DNA of 37,786 nucleotides from Streptomyces sp. G-G2 (GCF_030063135.1 NZ_JASISO010000061.1:1-37786), one strand, 5' to 3'; counted from the stretch's first letter, positions 7,967 through 16,736 are shown. Program-made: numbers and translations. Notes: generated from the letters alone by a model not told the origin.

Positions 7967-8746
7967 ATGCACCGATCAGCCTCGCGCCTCACCCGCGTCA
8001 TCGCCTGCGCAGCCGTCCCGGTGATCTTCGCCGTCTCCGGCTGCTCGTCCGACTCGGGCAAGAGCGCGGACGCGGGCAAGAAGTCCGACTCGTCCGCTTC
8101 GCCCAAGTCGCCGAGCGCGAAGCCGACCCCCCTGGAGAAGGCCGCCTTCAGCACCCTGCCCGACCCGTGCAAGACGGTGCAGTCGAAGACCATCGGCACG
8201 CTCGTCCCGCACGCCAAGGACGAGAACGGCACGGCCACCAAGTCGAACGACCTCACCAGCCGCGCGAGCTGCTCCTGGAACGGCCTCGACGAGAACGGCC
8301 TCAAGGGCTCGGACTACCACTGGCTCGCGGTGTCCCAGGTCCGCTACGACTCGCACGAGAGCCTCGGCAGCGGCAACAAGCGCGCCGAGGAGCAGTTCAA
8401 CAAGCAGCTCCAGACGGCCAAGACCGTCGAGGGCGCCCAGAACACCAAGAACGACCCGGTCGGCGGGGTCGGCGACCAGGGGACCTCGGTCACCTACGCC
8501 ACCAAGAAGGACGGCGCCGACTTCTTCAACACCACCGTCATCGTGCGCACGCAGAACGTGGTCATCACCCTCGACTACAACGCCGCCGCCTACGAGGGCG
8601 CCGCCGCCCCCGACCCGGCGAAGCTGCTCGAAGGCGCGGTCGCCGCGAGCCGCGAGGCCGTGAACTCGGTCGCCGCCGCGAACCAGCAGCCGAACGGCTC
8701 GCAGCCTCCCGCCACCTCGCCGCCCCCGTCGGCCGAAGCCTCCTGA
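7967..8746 (+). CDS. DUF3558 domain lipoprotein
   Basis: A 259-aa lipoprotein with signal peptide and lipobox VSGC (Cys26), then a Lys/Ser/Asp-rich linker to about residue 50. The DUF3558 domain has its two landmarks: LPDPCKTV near the start and ASCSWNG in the middle, probably forming a disulfide. A Pro/Ser-rich tail follows. A GAAGGA ribosome-binding site lies just upstream of the ATG. It sits 144 nt after a related lipoprotein, so the pair probably arose by duplication. DUF3558 proteins are surface lipoproteins of actinobacteria with no settled function. Confidence 0.85.
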   Translation: MHRSASRLTRVIACAAVPVIFAVSGCSSDSGKSADAGKKSDSSASPKSPSAKPTPLEKAAFSTLPDPCKTVQSKTIGTLVPHAKDENGTATKSNDLTSRASCSWNGLDENGLKGSDYHWLAVSQVRYDSHESLGSGNKRAEEQFNKQLQTAKTVEGAQNTKNDPVGGVGDQGTSVTYATKKDGADFFNTTVIVRTQNVVITLDYNAAAYEGAAAPDPAKLLEGAVAASREAVNSVAAANQQPNGSQPPATSPPPSAEAS

Positions 8747-8826
8747 GCAGGGCTCCCGACCAGGTGACAAAACCTCACCCGTACGCTGTGCCTGCCGTTT
8801 AGCTCGTTAGTGGGAGGGGATCGCGG

Positions 8827-10275
8827 GTGGCCGCGATGCAGCTGACTCGTACGCACCGGATACTCATCGGCGTCGTCGTCGCGGGCGCCGTCGTCATCGC
8901 GGGGATCGGCTTCGCCGGTTCGTACGCCGCGGTGCGCGCCCTGGCGTTGCAGAAGGGGTTCGGCAGCTTCTCGCTGGTGTTCCCGATCGGCATCGACATG
9001 GGCATCTGCGTGCTGCTCGCGCTCGACCTGCTCCTGACGTGGATCCGCATCCCCTTCCCGCTGCTGCGCCAGACGGCGTGGCTGCTGACGGCCGCGACCA
9101 TCGCCTTCAACGGCGCGGCCGCCTGGCCGGACCCGCTGGGCGTGGGCATGCACGCCGTCATCCCGATCCTGTTCGTGGTGACGGTCGAGGCGGCCCGGCA
9201 CGCGGTGGGGCGGATCGCCGACATCACGGCGGACCGCCACATGGAGGGCGTCCGCATCACCCGCTGGCTGCTCTCGCCCATCCCGACGTTCAAGCTGTGG
9301 CGCCGGATGAAGCTGTGGGAGCTGCGCTCCTACGAGCAGGCGGTCGGCATGGAGCAGGACCGGCTGATCTACCAGGCCCGCCTGCAGGCCCGCTACGGGC
9401 GCGCCTGGCGCCGCAAGGCGCCCGTCGAGGCGCTGATGCCGCTACGGCTCGCCCGGATCGGCGTACCGCTGTCCCAGACGGTTCCCGAGGGTCTGGCCGC
9501 GGCGGGCATCGAACCGGCGGTGCTGTCTCCGATCGCGAGCGGCGAGGCGGCCCCGGCGGCGCTGGAGGCCCCGATGCCCCTCGCGGCGCCCGTACCGGCC
9601 CAGGCACGGGCACAGGCCCCGGCACAGGCCCCGGCACGGGGTCCCGTACCCGCCCAGGCCCAGGCGCAGGCACAGGCACAGGCGCAGGCACAGGCACAGG
9701 CGCAGGCACAGGCCCAGGCACAGGCCCAGCCGCAGGTGCCCGCGCAGCCCCAGGCCCCCGGCTCCCAGGCCCCCGGGCCGCATCCCTTCGCCGTCGACCC
9801 GACCGCGATGCCCGCGGCCCACAACAGCGCCTGGTTCGCGGCCCCGCTGGCTCCGCAGGCGGCGTACGAGGGCGGCTACAACCCCCAGTACGTCGACGGT
9901 CTGGAGCCCACCCCGGTCCTGCCCCCGACCGGCCCGGACGAGGACGGGACCCAGGACCCGCGGGCCGGACAGCCGCCCCTCCCGACGCCCCTACCGACGC
10001 CGCTCGCGGACCCGGCTCGGGGCCCGGCCCCGGCGGACGGCCCGGCCGAGGACCTCAGCCCGGTCGACGAGGTGAAGTTCGCCGAGGCGGCGTACGAGGT
10101 GTTCCGTACCTACGTCGACGAGCACGGCAACTGGCCCAGCCCCGAGCAGCTCGACATACACCTCTCGGACGGCCACGGCATCGTCCACCCGCGCAGCTCG
10201 ACCACGCTCAAGCGGCTGATGCCCGAGCTGAAGCAGCGCTACCAGACGGACCTGGAGAACGAGCACATCGCGTGA
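8827..10275 (+). CDS. DUF2637 membrane protein with Ala-Gln repeat
   Basis: A 482-aa protein. Residues about 8-130 hold four membrane segments of the DUF2637 (SpdB-like) type, with a conserved-looking FPIGIDMG motif in the second and a short cytosolic linker after the fourth. A charged region (about 140-215) follows. Then comes a low-complexity stretch of about 25 alternating Ala and Gln residues (DNA about 9655-9730, a 6/12-nt slippage repeat), inside a longer Ala/Pro/Gln linker. The last 70 residues look like a small helical domain (FAEAAYEVFRTYV ... LKRLMPELKQRY). DUF2637 proteins occur in chromosomes and conjugative plasmids of Streptomyces, where Spd proteins act in plasmid spread; this copy has no transfer genes around it. 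GTG 8827 has GGGAGGGGA upstream. Confidence 0.82.
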   Translation: MAAMQLTRTHRILIGVVVAGAVVIAGIGFAGSYAAVRALALQKGFGSFSLVFPIGIDMGICVLLALDLLLTWIRIPFPLLRQTAWLLTAATIAFNGAAAWPDPLGVGMHAVIPILFVVTVEAARHAVGRIADITADRHMEGVRITRWLLSPIPTFKLWRRMKLWELRSYEQAVGMEQDRLIYQARLQARYGRAWRRKAPVEALMPLRLARIGVPLSQTVPEGLAAAGIEPAVLSPIASGEAAPAALEAPMPLAAPVPAQARAQAPAQAPARGPVPAQAQAQAQAQAQAQAQAQAQAQAQAQPQVPAQPQAPGSQAPGPHPFAVDPTAMPAAHNSAWFAAPLAPQAAYEGGYNPQYVDGLEPTPVLPPTGPDEDGTQDPRAGQPPLPTPLPTPLADPARGPAPADGPAEDLSPVDEVKFAEAAYEVFRTYVDEHGNWPSPEQLDIHLSDGHGIVHPRSSTTLKRLMPELKQRYQTDLENEHIA

Positions 10276-10298
10276 CCCGGCCGCACCGCCCGACGGGA

Positions 10299-10330
10299 AA
10301 GGGCCCGCACCCCCAGGGGTACGGGCCCTT
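10299..10330. terminator. Bidirectional terminator hairpin
   Basis: AAGGGCCCG (10299-10307) pairs with CGGGCCCTT (10322-10330) around a 14-nt loop that can itself pair (CCCC/GGGG). It lies between the convergent DUF2637 and lysyl-tRNA synthetase genes and can serve both. Confidence 0.75.
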
Positions 10331-10341
10331 CTCTGTGTCAC

Positions 10342-12081
10342 TCAGACGGCGAGCAGCTTGCGCACCCGCTCCGCCCCCACCGCGAGCAGCAGCGTGGGCA
10401 GCCGCGGCCCGGTCTCCCGGGTCACCAGCAGTCGGTAGAGCAGCGCGAAGAACGTGCGCTGCGCGACCTTCAGCTCCGGGGTCGGCTTGGCGTCCGGCTC
10501 CAGGCCCGCCATCACCTTCGGCACGCCGTAGACGAGCGTGGTGAGCCCCTCCAGCGACCAGTGCGCGTCCAGGCCCTCCAGGAGCAGCCGCAGCGACTCG
10601 CGGCCCTCGTCGTCCAGCGAGCCCAGCAGCTCGCGGTCGGCGTCCTCACGCACCAGGGTGCGCTGGTCGGCCGGGACCTGGGTGGTGATCCAGTTCTCGG
10701 CGCGGTCCAGCCGGGGGCGTACGTCGTCCAGCGAGCCCAGCGGGTTCGCCGGGTCGAGGTCGTTCAGGATCCGGACCGTCTGCTCGTCGTGCCCGGCCGT
10801 GATGTCCACGACCGAGGCGAGCGTCCGGTACGGCAGCGGCCGCGGGGTGCGCGGCAGCTCACCGGCGGCGGTCCGCACGGCGCGCGCGTGCGAGGCGGCG
10901 TCGGCGGGCAGCACGGAACCGTCGGCGACCTTGGACTCCAGCTTGTCCCACTCGTCGTAGAGCCGCTGGATCTCCTGGTCGAAGGCGATCTTGAAGGACT
11001 GGTTGGGCTTGCGGCGCGCGTACAGCCAGCGCAGCAGCTGCGGCTCCATGATCTTCAGCGCGTCGGCCGGGGTCGGCACCCCGCCCTTGCTGGAGGACAT
11101 CTTCGCCATGCCGCTGATGCCGACGAACGCGTACATCGGGCCGATCGGCTGCTCGCCGCCGAAGACGTGCACGATCTGGCCGCCGACCTGGAACGACGAG
11201 CCGGGCGAGGAGTGGTCGACGCCCGAGGGCTCGAAGACCACGCCCTCGAAGGCCCAGCGCATCGGCCAGTCGACCTTCCAGACCAGCTTGCCGCGGTTGA
11301 ACTCGCTGAGCTTGACCGTCTCGGTGAACGCGTCCTCGGTGCAGACGTAGGTCAGCTCGGTGGTCTCGTCGTCGTAGGACGTCACCTTCGTGAAGTCCTT
11401 GCCGCACTGGGCGCAGTACGGCTTGTACGGGAAGTACCCGCCCTCGCCCGCGCTGCCGTCGTCCTCGGCGGCGGCGCCCGAACCCTCGGCGGCCTCCAGC
11501 TCGGCCTCGTCGGCCTGCTTCTGCTGGGGCTTCTTGCCGCCCGGCTTCTGCTTGGTGCGGTACTGGTCGAGCACGGCGTCGATGTCCCCGCGGTGCTTCA
11601 TCGCGAAGAGGACCTGCTCGCGGTACACGCCGGTGGTGTACTGCTCGGTCTGGCTGATCGGGTCGTACTCGACGCCCAGTTCGGCCAGCGCCTCCACCAT
11701 GGGGGCCTTGAAGTGCTCGGCCCAGGTGGCGTACGCCGACCCGGCCGGGGCCGGGACCGCGGTCAGCGGCATGCCGATGTACTGGCCGTAGGTCTCCGGG
11801 TCCACCCCGGGGATGCCCGCGGGCACCTTGCGGTAGCGGTCGTAGTCGTCCCAGGACAGGACGTGCCGGACCTCGATGCCGCGGCGGCGGATCTCGTCCG
11901 CGACCAGGTGCGGGGTCATGACCTCGCGGAGGTTGCCCAGGTGGATCGGGCCGGAAGGGGAGAGGCCGGACGCGACGACGATCGCTTTGCCCGGGGCTCG
12001 GCGCTCCGCCTCGGCGATGACCTCGTCCGCGAAACGGGAGACCCAGTCGGTCTCGGTGCTGCTCTGGGCGCTCTGAGCCAC
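10342..12081 (-). CDS. lysS: Lysine--tRNA ligase, class I
   Basis: A 579-aa class I lysyl-tRNA synthetase, the archaeal/spirochaete type, not the usual bacterial class II enzyme. The HIGH-type motif is HLGN (residues 47-50) in SGLSPSGPIHLGNLREV, and the KMSKS motif is KMSSSKG (about 326-331). A CxxC zinc-ribbon motif is in YCAQCGKDF. Just before it is an inserted Lys/Gln-rich then Glu/Ala-rich segment of about 35 residues. It charges tRNA-Lys using ATP in the cytoplasm. GTG 12081 starts a family-length protein; the longer frame runs into the ArgRS promoter region. The 192-nt gap to the divergent argS gene must contain promoters for both. Many streptomycetes also carry a class II enzyme, so this one may be the partner or the replacement. 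Confidence 0.93.
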   Translation of the reverse strand: MAQSAQSSTETDWVSRFADEVIAEAERRAPGKAIVVASGLSPSGPIHLGNLREVMTPHLVADEIRRRGIEVRHVLSWDDYDRYRKVPAGIPGVDPETYGQYIGMPLTAVPAPAGSAYATWAEHFKAPMVEALAELGVEYDPISQTEQYTTGVYREQVLFAMKHRGDIDAVLDQYRTKQKPGGKKPQQKQADEAELEAAEGSGAAAEDDGSAGEGGYFPYKPYCAQCGKDFTKVTSYDDETTELTYVCTEDAFTETVKLSEFNRGKLVWKVDWPMRWAFEGVVFEPSGVDHSSPGSSFQVGGQIVHVFGGEQPIGPMYAFVGISGMAKMSSSKGGVPTPADALKIMEPQLLRWLYARRKPNQSFKIAFDQEIQRLYDEWDKLESKVADGSVLPADAASHARAVRTAAGELPRTPRPLPYRTLASVVDITAGHDEQTVRILNDLDPANPLGSLDDVRPRLDRAENWITTQVPADQRTLVREDADRELLGSLDDEGRESLRLLLEGLDAHWSLEGLTTLVYGVPKVMAGLEPDAKPTPELKVAQRTFFALLYRLLVTRETGPRLPTLLLAVGAERVRKLLAV

Positions 12082-12273
12082 GACACGTCCTTCTATCTCG
12101 AATGCTGGCTGTCCGCCATTCTCCCAGACGGAACGGGCCGCTCCGGGGTTGCTTCCCACCCCGGTGTCCCCGCGCGATATCCCGCGAAGGCGACGAGCCT
12201 CCCGTGGGATACTCGGTCCTTGTCGGAACACCCAAGTGCACCCACCGGCACGACCTCACAGGAACGGCAGCTC

Positions 12274-14052
12274 ATGGCCTCGGTCCCTTCCCTCGCTTCG
12301 TCCGTCAACCAGCGCGTCGCCGACGCCCTCGCCTCCGCCCTGCCGGAGGCCGGTGCCGCCGATCCCCTGCTGCGACGAAGCGACCGGGCCGACTTCCAGG
12401 CCAACGGCATCCTGGCGCTCGCGAAGAAGGCCAAGGCCAACCCGCGCGAGCTGGCGACGACCGTGGTCGGCGGCATCCCGGCGGGCGGCGACGGTGACCT
12501 GATCCGCGAGATCGAGGTCTCCGGCCCCGGCTTCCTGAACATCACCGTCACCGACCGCGCCATCGTCGAGACCCTCGCCGCCCGCGCCGCCGACGCGCGG
12601 CTCGGCGTACCGCTCTCGGACCACGCGGGCACCACCGTCATCGACTACGCCCAGCCCAACGTGGCCAAGGAGATGCACGTCGGGCACCTGCGCTCCGCCG
12701 TGATCGGCGCCGCGATGGTCGAGATCCTGGAGTTCACCGGCGAGAGCGTGGTCCGGCGCCACCACATCGGCGACTGGGGCACCCAGTTCGGCATGCTCAT
12801 CCAGTACCTCATCGAGCACCCGCACGAGCTGGACCACGGCCCGCGCGAGGAGGTCTCCGGCGAGGAGGCCATGTCGAACCTCAACCGCCTCTACAAGGCC
12901 TCCCGCGTGCTCTTCGACTCCGACGAGGCGTTCAAGACCCGCGCCCGCACCCGGGTCGTCGACCTCCAGGCGGGCGAGCCGGAGACCCTCGCGCTGTGGC
13001 AGCGGTTCGTCGACGAGTCGAAGATCTACTTCTACTCCGTCTTCAACAAGCTCGACATGGACATCCAGGACCCCGACGTCGTCGGCGAGTCCGGATACAA
13101 CGACATGCTGGTGGAGACCTGCCGCCTGCTGGAGGAGTCCGGCGTCGCCGTCCGCTCCAACGGCGCCCTGTGCGTGTTCTTCGACGACGTCAAGGGCCCG
13201 GACGGCAACCCGACCCCGCTGATCGTCCAGAAGTCCGACGGCGGCTTCGGCTACGCCGCCACCGACCTGTCCGCGATCCGCGACCGCGTCGGCAACCTCA
13301 AGGCGTCCACCCTCCTGTACGTCGTGGACGCCCGCCAGTCCCTGCACTTCAAGATGGTCTTCGAGACGGCCCGCCGCGCGGGCTGGCTGAACGAGGACAC
13401 CAAGGCCGTCCAGCTCGCCTTCGGCACCGTCCTCGGCAAGGACGGCAAGCCGTTCAAGACCCGTGAGGGCGCGACCGTGCGCCTGGTCGACCTCCTCGAC
13501 GAGGCCGTCGAGCGCGCGACCGCCGTCGTACGGGAGAAGGCCGAGAAGATCGGCCTGTCGGAGGCCGAGATCGTCGAGAACGGCCAGTACGTCGGCATCG
13601 GCGCGGTCAAGTACGCGGACCTGTCCACCTCCGCCGCCCGCGACTACAAGTTCGACCTGGACCAGATGGTCTCGCTGAACGGCGACACCTCCGTCTACCT
13701 CCAGTACGCCTACGCCCGCATCCGCTCCATCCTGCGCAAGGCGGGCGACCGCGGCCCGGCCGCGCACCCGGAGCTGGAGCTGGCCCCGGCCGAACGCGCC
13801 CTGGGCCTGCACCTGGACCACTTCGGCGAGCTGCTGGAGGAGGCGGCCACCGAGTACGCGCCGCACAAGCTGGCCGCGTACCTCTACCAGCTGTCCTCGC
13901 TCTTCACCACGTTCTACGAGCAGTGCCCGGTCATCAAGCCGGAGCCGGAGCTCGCCGTCGGCGAGAACCGCCTCTTCCTCGCCGACCTGACCGCCCGCAC
14001 CCTCACCAAGGGCATGTCCCTGCTCGGCATCCGTACCCCCGAGCGCCTCTGA
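12274..14052 (+). CDS. argS: Arginine--tRNA ligase
   Basis: A 592-aa class I arginyl-tRNA synthetase. Residues 1-115 form the N-terminal tRNA D-loop-binding domain. The HIGH motif is HVGH (135-138) in AQPNVAKEMHVGHLRS. The KMSKS equivalent is relaxed, GKPFKTREG, as is normal in ArgRS. The DALR-type anticodon-binding domain fills the C-terminus, with QYAYARIRSI at its start. It needs tRNA-Arg to activate arginine. ATG 12274 gives the family length and has GGAACGGCAG upstream; the in-frame extension to 10561 is only an antisense reading of the LysRS gene. Confidence 0.95.
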   Translation: MASVPSLASSVNQRVADALASALPEAGAADPLLRRSDRADFQANGILALAKKAKANPRELATTVVGGIPAGGDGDLIREIEVSGPGFLNITVTDRAIVETLAARAADARLGVPLSDHAGTTVIDYAQPNVAKEMHVGHLRSAVIGAAMVEILEFTGESVVRRHHIGDWGTQFGMLIQYLIEHPHELDHGPREEVSGEEAMSNLNRLYKASRVLFDSDEAFKTRARTRVVDLQAGEPETLALWQRFVDESKIYFYSVFNKLDMDIQDPDVVGESGYNDMLVETCRLLEESGVAVRSNGALCVFFDDVKGPDGNPTPLIVQKSDGGFGYAATDLSAIRDRVGNLKASTLLYVVDARQSLHFKMVFETARRAGWLNEDTKAVQLAFGTVLGKDGKPFKTREGATVRLVDLLDEAVERATAVVREKAEKIGLSEAEIVENGQYVGIGAVKYADLSTSAARDYKFDLDQMVSLNGDTSVYLQYAYARIRSILRKAGDRGPAAHPELELAPAERALGLHLDHFGELLEEAATEYAPHKLAAYLYQLSSLFTTFYEQCPVIKPEPELAVGENRLFLADLTARTLTKGMSLLGIRTPERL

Positions 14053-14060
14053 TCCGCCCG

Positions 14061-14130
14061 GCACCGCACGGCACCACAGCACCGCACGGCACCACAGCAC
14101 CACACGGCGCCACAGCACCGCACGGCAGCC
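14061..14130. repeat. 18-nt tandem repeat, about four copies
   Basis: The unit GCACCGCACGGCACCACA is repeated about 3.9 times directly after the argS stop: 14061-14078, 14079-14096, 14097-14114 (diverged) and a partial copy at 14115-14130. It lies in the 3' untranslated region before the terminator. Likely a copy-number-variable minisatellite; no function evident. Confidence 0.8.
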
Positions 14131-14134
14131 CGCA

Positions 14135-14167
14135 GGGGCGTACGGGGAACGTCACCCCGTACGCCCC
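14135..14167 (+). terminator. Terminator hairpin after argS
   Basis: GGGGCGTACGGGG (14135-14147) and CCCCGTACGCCCC (14155-14167) form a perfect 13-bp stem with a 7-nt loop. It can also serve the convergent DUF1876 gene. Confidence 0.8.
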
Positions 14168-14181
14168 GGGCGTGGCGCCGC

Positions 14182-14454
14182 TCAGTGGTTGATCGGGTAC
14201 GAGTGGCGTCCCGTCGTCGCGTCGATCTCGGCGTGGGCCTTCTGCAGGAGCTGCGACGCGAGGTCCATCAGGGCCCGCGCGCCCGCGATCTCCTCGCCCA
14301 CCCGCAGCTGCTCGGGGTCGGAAGGATGACGCATCGCGTACCCCCGGCCCCTCAGCTCAGAGCCGTCGGAGAGTCTGAGCAGCGCCGCCGTACCGGTGCG
14401 GTGGCCCTCCTCGGAGAACTCCAGCTCCACATGCCATCCGACGAGCGTGGACAT
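14182..14454 (-). CDS. DUF1876 domain protein (dsRBD-like)
   Basis: A 90-aa protein beginning WHVELEFSEEGHRTGTAALLR and ending in a helical segment, the arrangement of the small DUF1876 family found throughout actinobacteria. The beta-beta-beta-alpha look (strands about 6-45, helices about 55-80) has led to a proposed double-stranded-RNA-binding-like fold; the function is unknown. The ATG has a good GGAGG ribosome-binding site 10 nt upstream. The frame continues upstream, but that extension is the antisense-like reading of the neighbouring gene, so it is not used. Confidence 0.8.
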   Translation of the reverse strand: MSTLVGWHVELEFSEEGHRTGTAALLRLSDGSELRGRGYAMRHPSDPEQLRVGEEIAGARALMDLASQLLQKAHAEIDATTGRHSYPINH

Positions 14455-14519
14455 GATGGACCACCTCCAGATCGCCCCCTGGGCGCACCCCTGCTCTCCA
14501 GCCTGCGCCCCGCCCCGCG

Positions 14520-15071
14520 CTAGAGCCAGTCGAAGCGGCCCCCGGCGGCCAGCCGCCACCGCTCCAGCGCCCGGCCCACCGTGCCCCGGTGCCGGGCCCC
14601 GGCCCCCGGCGCTGCCCCCGGCACGGGCAGGCAGGTCCGCAACCACGGAACGTCGAGGTGCGTGTCCTCCAGGCGCACCCCGCCCGTGGTGACCTCCTCC
14701 AGCGAACCGTCCGCCCGGCAGGCGGCGATCCGCAGGCCCGACAGCCCCGCGCCCGGCCAGACGGCCGCCGCCACCACCAGCCGCCCGCCGTCCGGGGCCC
14801 GGCCCGTCGGCGGCCACGGCCCGGGCGACTCGTGCACGTACACGGCGGCCTCGGCGTCCAGCCCCGCCAGCTGCCGCCGGTACTCCAGCGAGCCGCCCTC
14901 GTCGGGGAACCATCCCAGCGCCTCCACGCCGGGATGCCGGAACGCCCAGATGCGGCTGCGCAGCGCGCCGTGCAGCCGCATCGTGCGGCACGCCTGCCGG
15001 AAGGCGAGCCACTGGACGCGCTCCAGGTACTCGACGGGGTCCGGCGCGGGGGCGCAGGCGTCACCGGTCAT
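14520..15071 (-). CDS. Hypothetical protein, possible hydrolase-like domain
   Basis: A 183-aa protein that I do not recognise. It begins with an Arg-rich helical region (LERVQWLAFRQACRTMRLHG), followed by alternating strands with Gly/Asp turns (AAVYVHESPGPWPP, GGRLVVAAAVWPG, LRIAACRADGSLEEV) and a final WLRTCLPVP segment. There is no signal peptide or membrane segment. It reads in the same direction as the DUF1876 gene, 65 nt upstream of it, and could be co-transcribed with it. Other frames are also open here, so the call rests on the coherent protein and on position. Confidence 0.6.
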   Translation of the reverse strand: MTGDACAPAPDPVEYLERVQWLAFRQACRTMRLHGALRSRIWAFRHPGVEALGWFPDEGGSLEYRRQLAGLDAEAAVYVHESPGPWPPTGRAPDGGRLVVAAAVWPGAGLSGLRIAACRADGSLEEVTTGGVRLEDTHLDVPWLRTCLPVPGAAPGAGARHRGTVGRALERWRLAAGGRFDWL

Positions 15072-15155
15072 GACCCCAAGTGTCGCCCGGAACGCCCCGG
15101 TTACGGAAGATCGATCACGAAAGGGCCGACTGCGGACCCGCCGCCCCGGACCCGC

Positions 15156-16157
15156 TCAGCGCGCCTCGCGCAGCCAGAGCGCGACCTCGGTCGCCCAGTA
15201 CGTCAGGATCGTGTCGGCGCCCGCCCGCTTGATGCCGGTCAGGGTCTCCAGGATGGCCCGGTCGCGCTCGATCCAGCCCTTCTCCGCCGCCGCTTCGATC
15301 ATCGCGAACTCACCGCTGATCTGGTACGCCGCCACCGGCACGTCCACCGCCTGCGCGACCCGGTACAGGATGTCCAGGTACGGGCCCGCGGGCTTCACCA
15401 TCACCATGTCGGCGCCCTCTTCGAGGTCGAGCGCCAGCTCCCGCATCGACTCCCGGGAGTTCGCCGGGTCCTGCTGGTACGACTTGCGGTCGCCCTGGAG
15501 CGAGGAGGCGACGGCCTCGCGGAAGGGACCGTAGAAGGCGGAGGTGTACTTCGCCGTGTACGCGAGGATCGCGACGTCCTCGTGGCCCGTCTCGTCCAGG
15601 GCGTCGCGGATCACTCCGACCTGCCCGTCCATCATGCCGCTCGGGCCCACCACGTGGACGCCCGCGTCGGCCTGGACCTGCGCCATCTCGGCGTACCGCT
15701 CCAGCGTCGCGTCGTTGTCGACCCGGCCGTGCTCGTCCAGCACACCGCAGTGACCGTGGTCGGTGTACTCGTCGAGGCACAGGTCGGACATGATGACGAG
15801 GTCGTCTCCGACCTCCGCCTTCACGTCACGGATCGCGAGCTGCAGGATGCCGTCCGGCTCCGTGCCCGCAGTCCCCAGCGCGTCCTTGTTCTCGTCCGCC
15901 GGGACCCCGAAGAGCATGATCCCCGAGACCCCTGCCTCGACGGCCTCCACGGCGGCCTTCCGCAGCGTGTCCCGGGTGTGCTGCACCACGCCGGGCATCG
16001 CCGAGATGGCGAGCGGCTCGCTGATGCCCTCCCGGACGAACGCCGGGAGGATCAGGTCCGAGGGGTGCAGCCGGTTCTCCGCGACCATCCGCCGCATCGC
16101 CGGGGTGCTGCGCAGCCGCCGGGGCCGCGAGCCGGGGAAGGTTCCGTACGCGCTCAT
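15156..16157 (-). CDS. hemB: Porphobilinogen synthase (delta-aminolevulinate dehydratase)
   Basis: A 333-aa HemB. It condenses two 5-aminolevulinate molecules to porphobilinogen, the second common step of haem and cobalamin synthesis. The two Schiff-base lysines are in LAYTAKYTSAFYGPF and MVMVKPAGPYLD. The metal site reads SDLCLDEYTDHGHCGV, with two cysteines and an Asp where typical zinc enzymes have a third Cys. The N-terminal arm includes RRLRSTPAMRRMV. ATG 16157 starts the protein, 2 nt after the stop of the upstream ATP-binding protein gene, so the two are probably co-transcribed. It is separated by about 5 kb from the rex-hemACD operon on the same strand. Confidence 0.95.
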   Translation of the reverse strand: MSAYGTFPGSRPRRLRSTPAMRRMVAENRLHPSDLILPAFVREGISEPLAISAMPGVVQHTRDTLRKAAVEAVEAGVSGIMLFGVPADENKDALGTAGTEPDGILQLAIRDVKAEVGDDLVIMSDLCLDEYTDHGHCGVLDEHGRVDNDATLERYAEMAQVQADAGVHVVGPSGMMDGQVGVIRDALDETGHEDVAILAYTAKYTSAFYGPFREAVASSLQGDRKSYQQDPANSRESMRELALDLEEGADMVMVKPAGPYLDILYRVAQAVDVPVAAYQISGEFAMIEAAAEKGWIERDRAILETLTGIKRAGADTILTYWATEVALWLREAR

Positions 16158-16159
16158 CT

Positions 16160-16624
16160 TCAGTCGCCTCTTCGCACTTCGACAGCAGTCGCCTCCCAGC
16201 CTAGGGGGTCCCCTGCGCCCTCCTTCCCGAGGGCGAACTCGCACCACACCACCTTGCCCGGCACCCGTACGCCGACCCCCCACCGGTCCGCGAGGGCCGC
16301 CACCAGCAGCAGCCCGCGCCCGCCCTCGGCCCCCAGGTCCCGGTTCTGCACGCACGGCCGGCCGCCCCCGCTGTCGTGCACCTCGACCCGGACGAGGTCC
16401 CCGAACCGCAGCAGCCGCAACCGGTACCCGCGCCCGGGCGGCGCCCCGCGCAGCACGGCGTTGGTCGCCAGCTCGCTCACGCAGAGCAACACGTCGTCGT
16501 GGCGGCATGTCACACCCCACGCGTGCAGTGTCACCGCCGTGAACTCCCTGGCAGAGCGGATGGTTTGGCGGCTGCGGGGGTAGCACCGCTCGCGCAGCAG
16601 GGCGGGATGGATTTCCGTATTCAC
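16160..16624 (-). CDS. HATPase-type regulatory ATP-binding protein
   Basis: A 154-aa protein with a GHKL/HATPase_c_2 domain like anti-sigma-factor kinases. The N-box is SELATNAV, the G1 box VEVHDSGGG and the G2 box GGRGLLLV. The family phosphorylates or binds anti-sigma antagonists. In Streptomyces many stand-alone copies sit beside Scr1/DUF397 pairs, as here: the XRE gene is divergent, 113 nt away. GTG 16624 was chosen as it gives the usual length; the longer in-frame start at 17068 would run through the XRE gene. It lies 2 nt upstream of hemB. Confidence 0.82.
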   Translation of the reverse strand: MNTEIHPALLRERCYPRSRQTIRSAREFTAVTLHAWGVTCRHDDVLLCVSELATNAVLRGAPPGRGYRLRLLRFGDLVRVEVHDSGGGRPCVQNRDLGAEGGRGLLLVAALADRWGVGVRVPGKVVWCEFALGKEGAGDPLGWEATAVEVRRGD

Positions 16625-16736
16625 GGGGCGATCGTCGCGGTGCGTGACTAGCGTGAGGGAGACGAGTAACCCGTACTCCTTCACGAGTACGGGTCGGTAC
16701 CGGTATCTCTCGTGCGTACACGGGGAGTTCACAGGC

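Noticed and set aside
10561..12273. 570-codon in-frame extension upstream of ArgRS
   Set aside because: It is antisense to LysRS and has no ArgRS homology; ATG 12274 gives the family length.
14182..15012. 276-codon frame that would extend the DUF1876 protein
   Set aside because: The upstream part is a shifted reading of the neighbouring gene; a good ribosome-binding site and the family length support ATG 14454.
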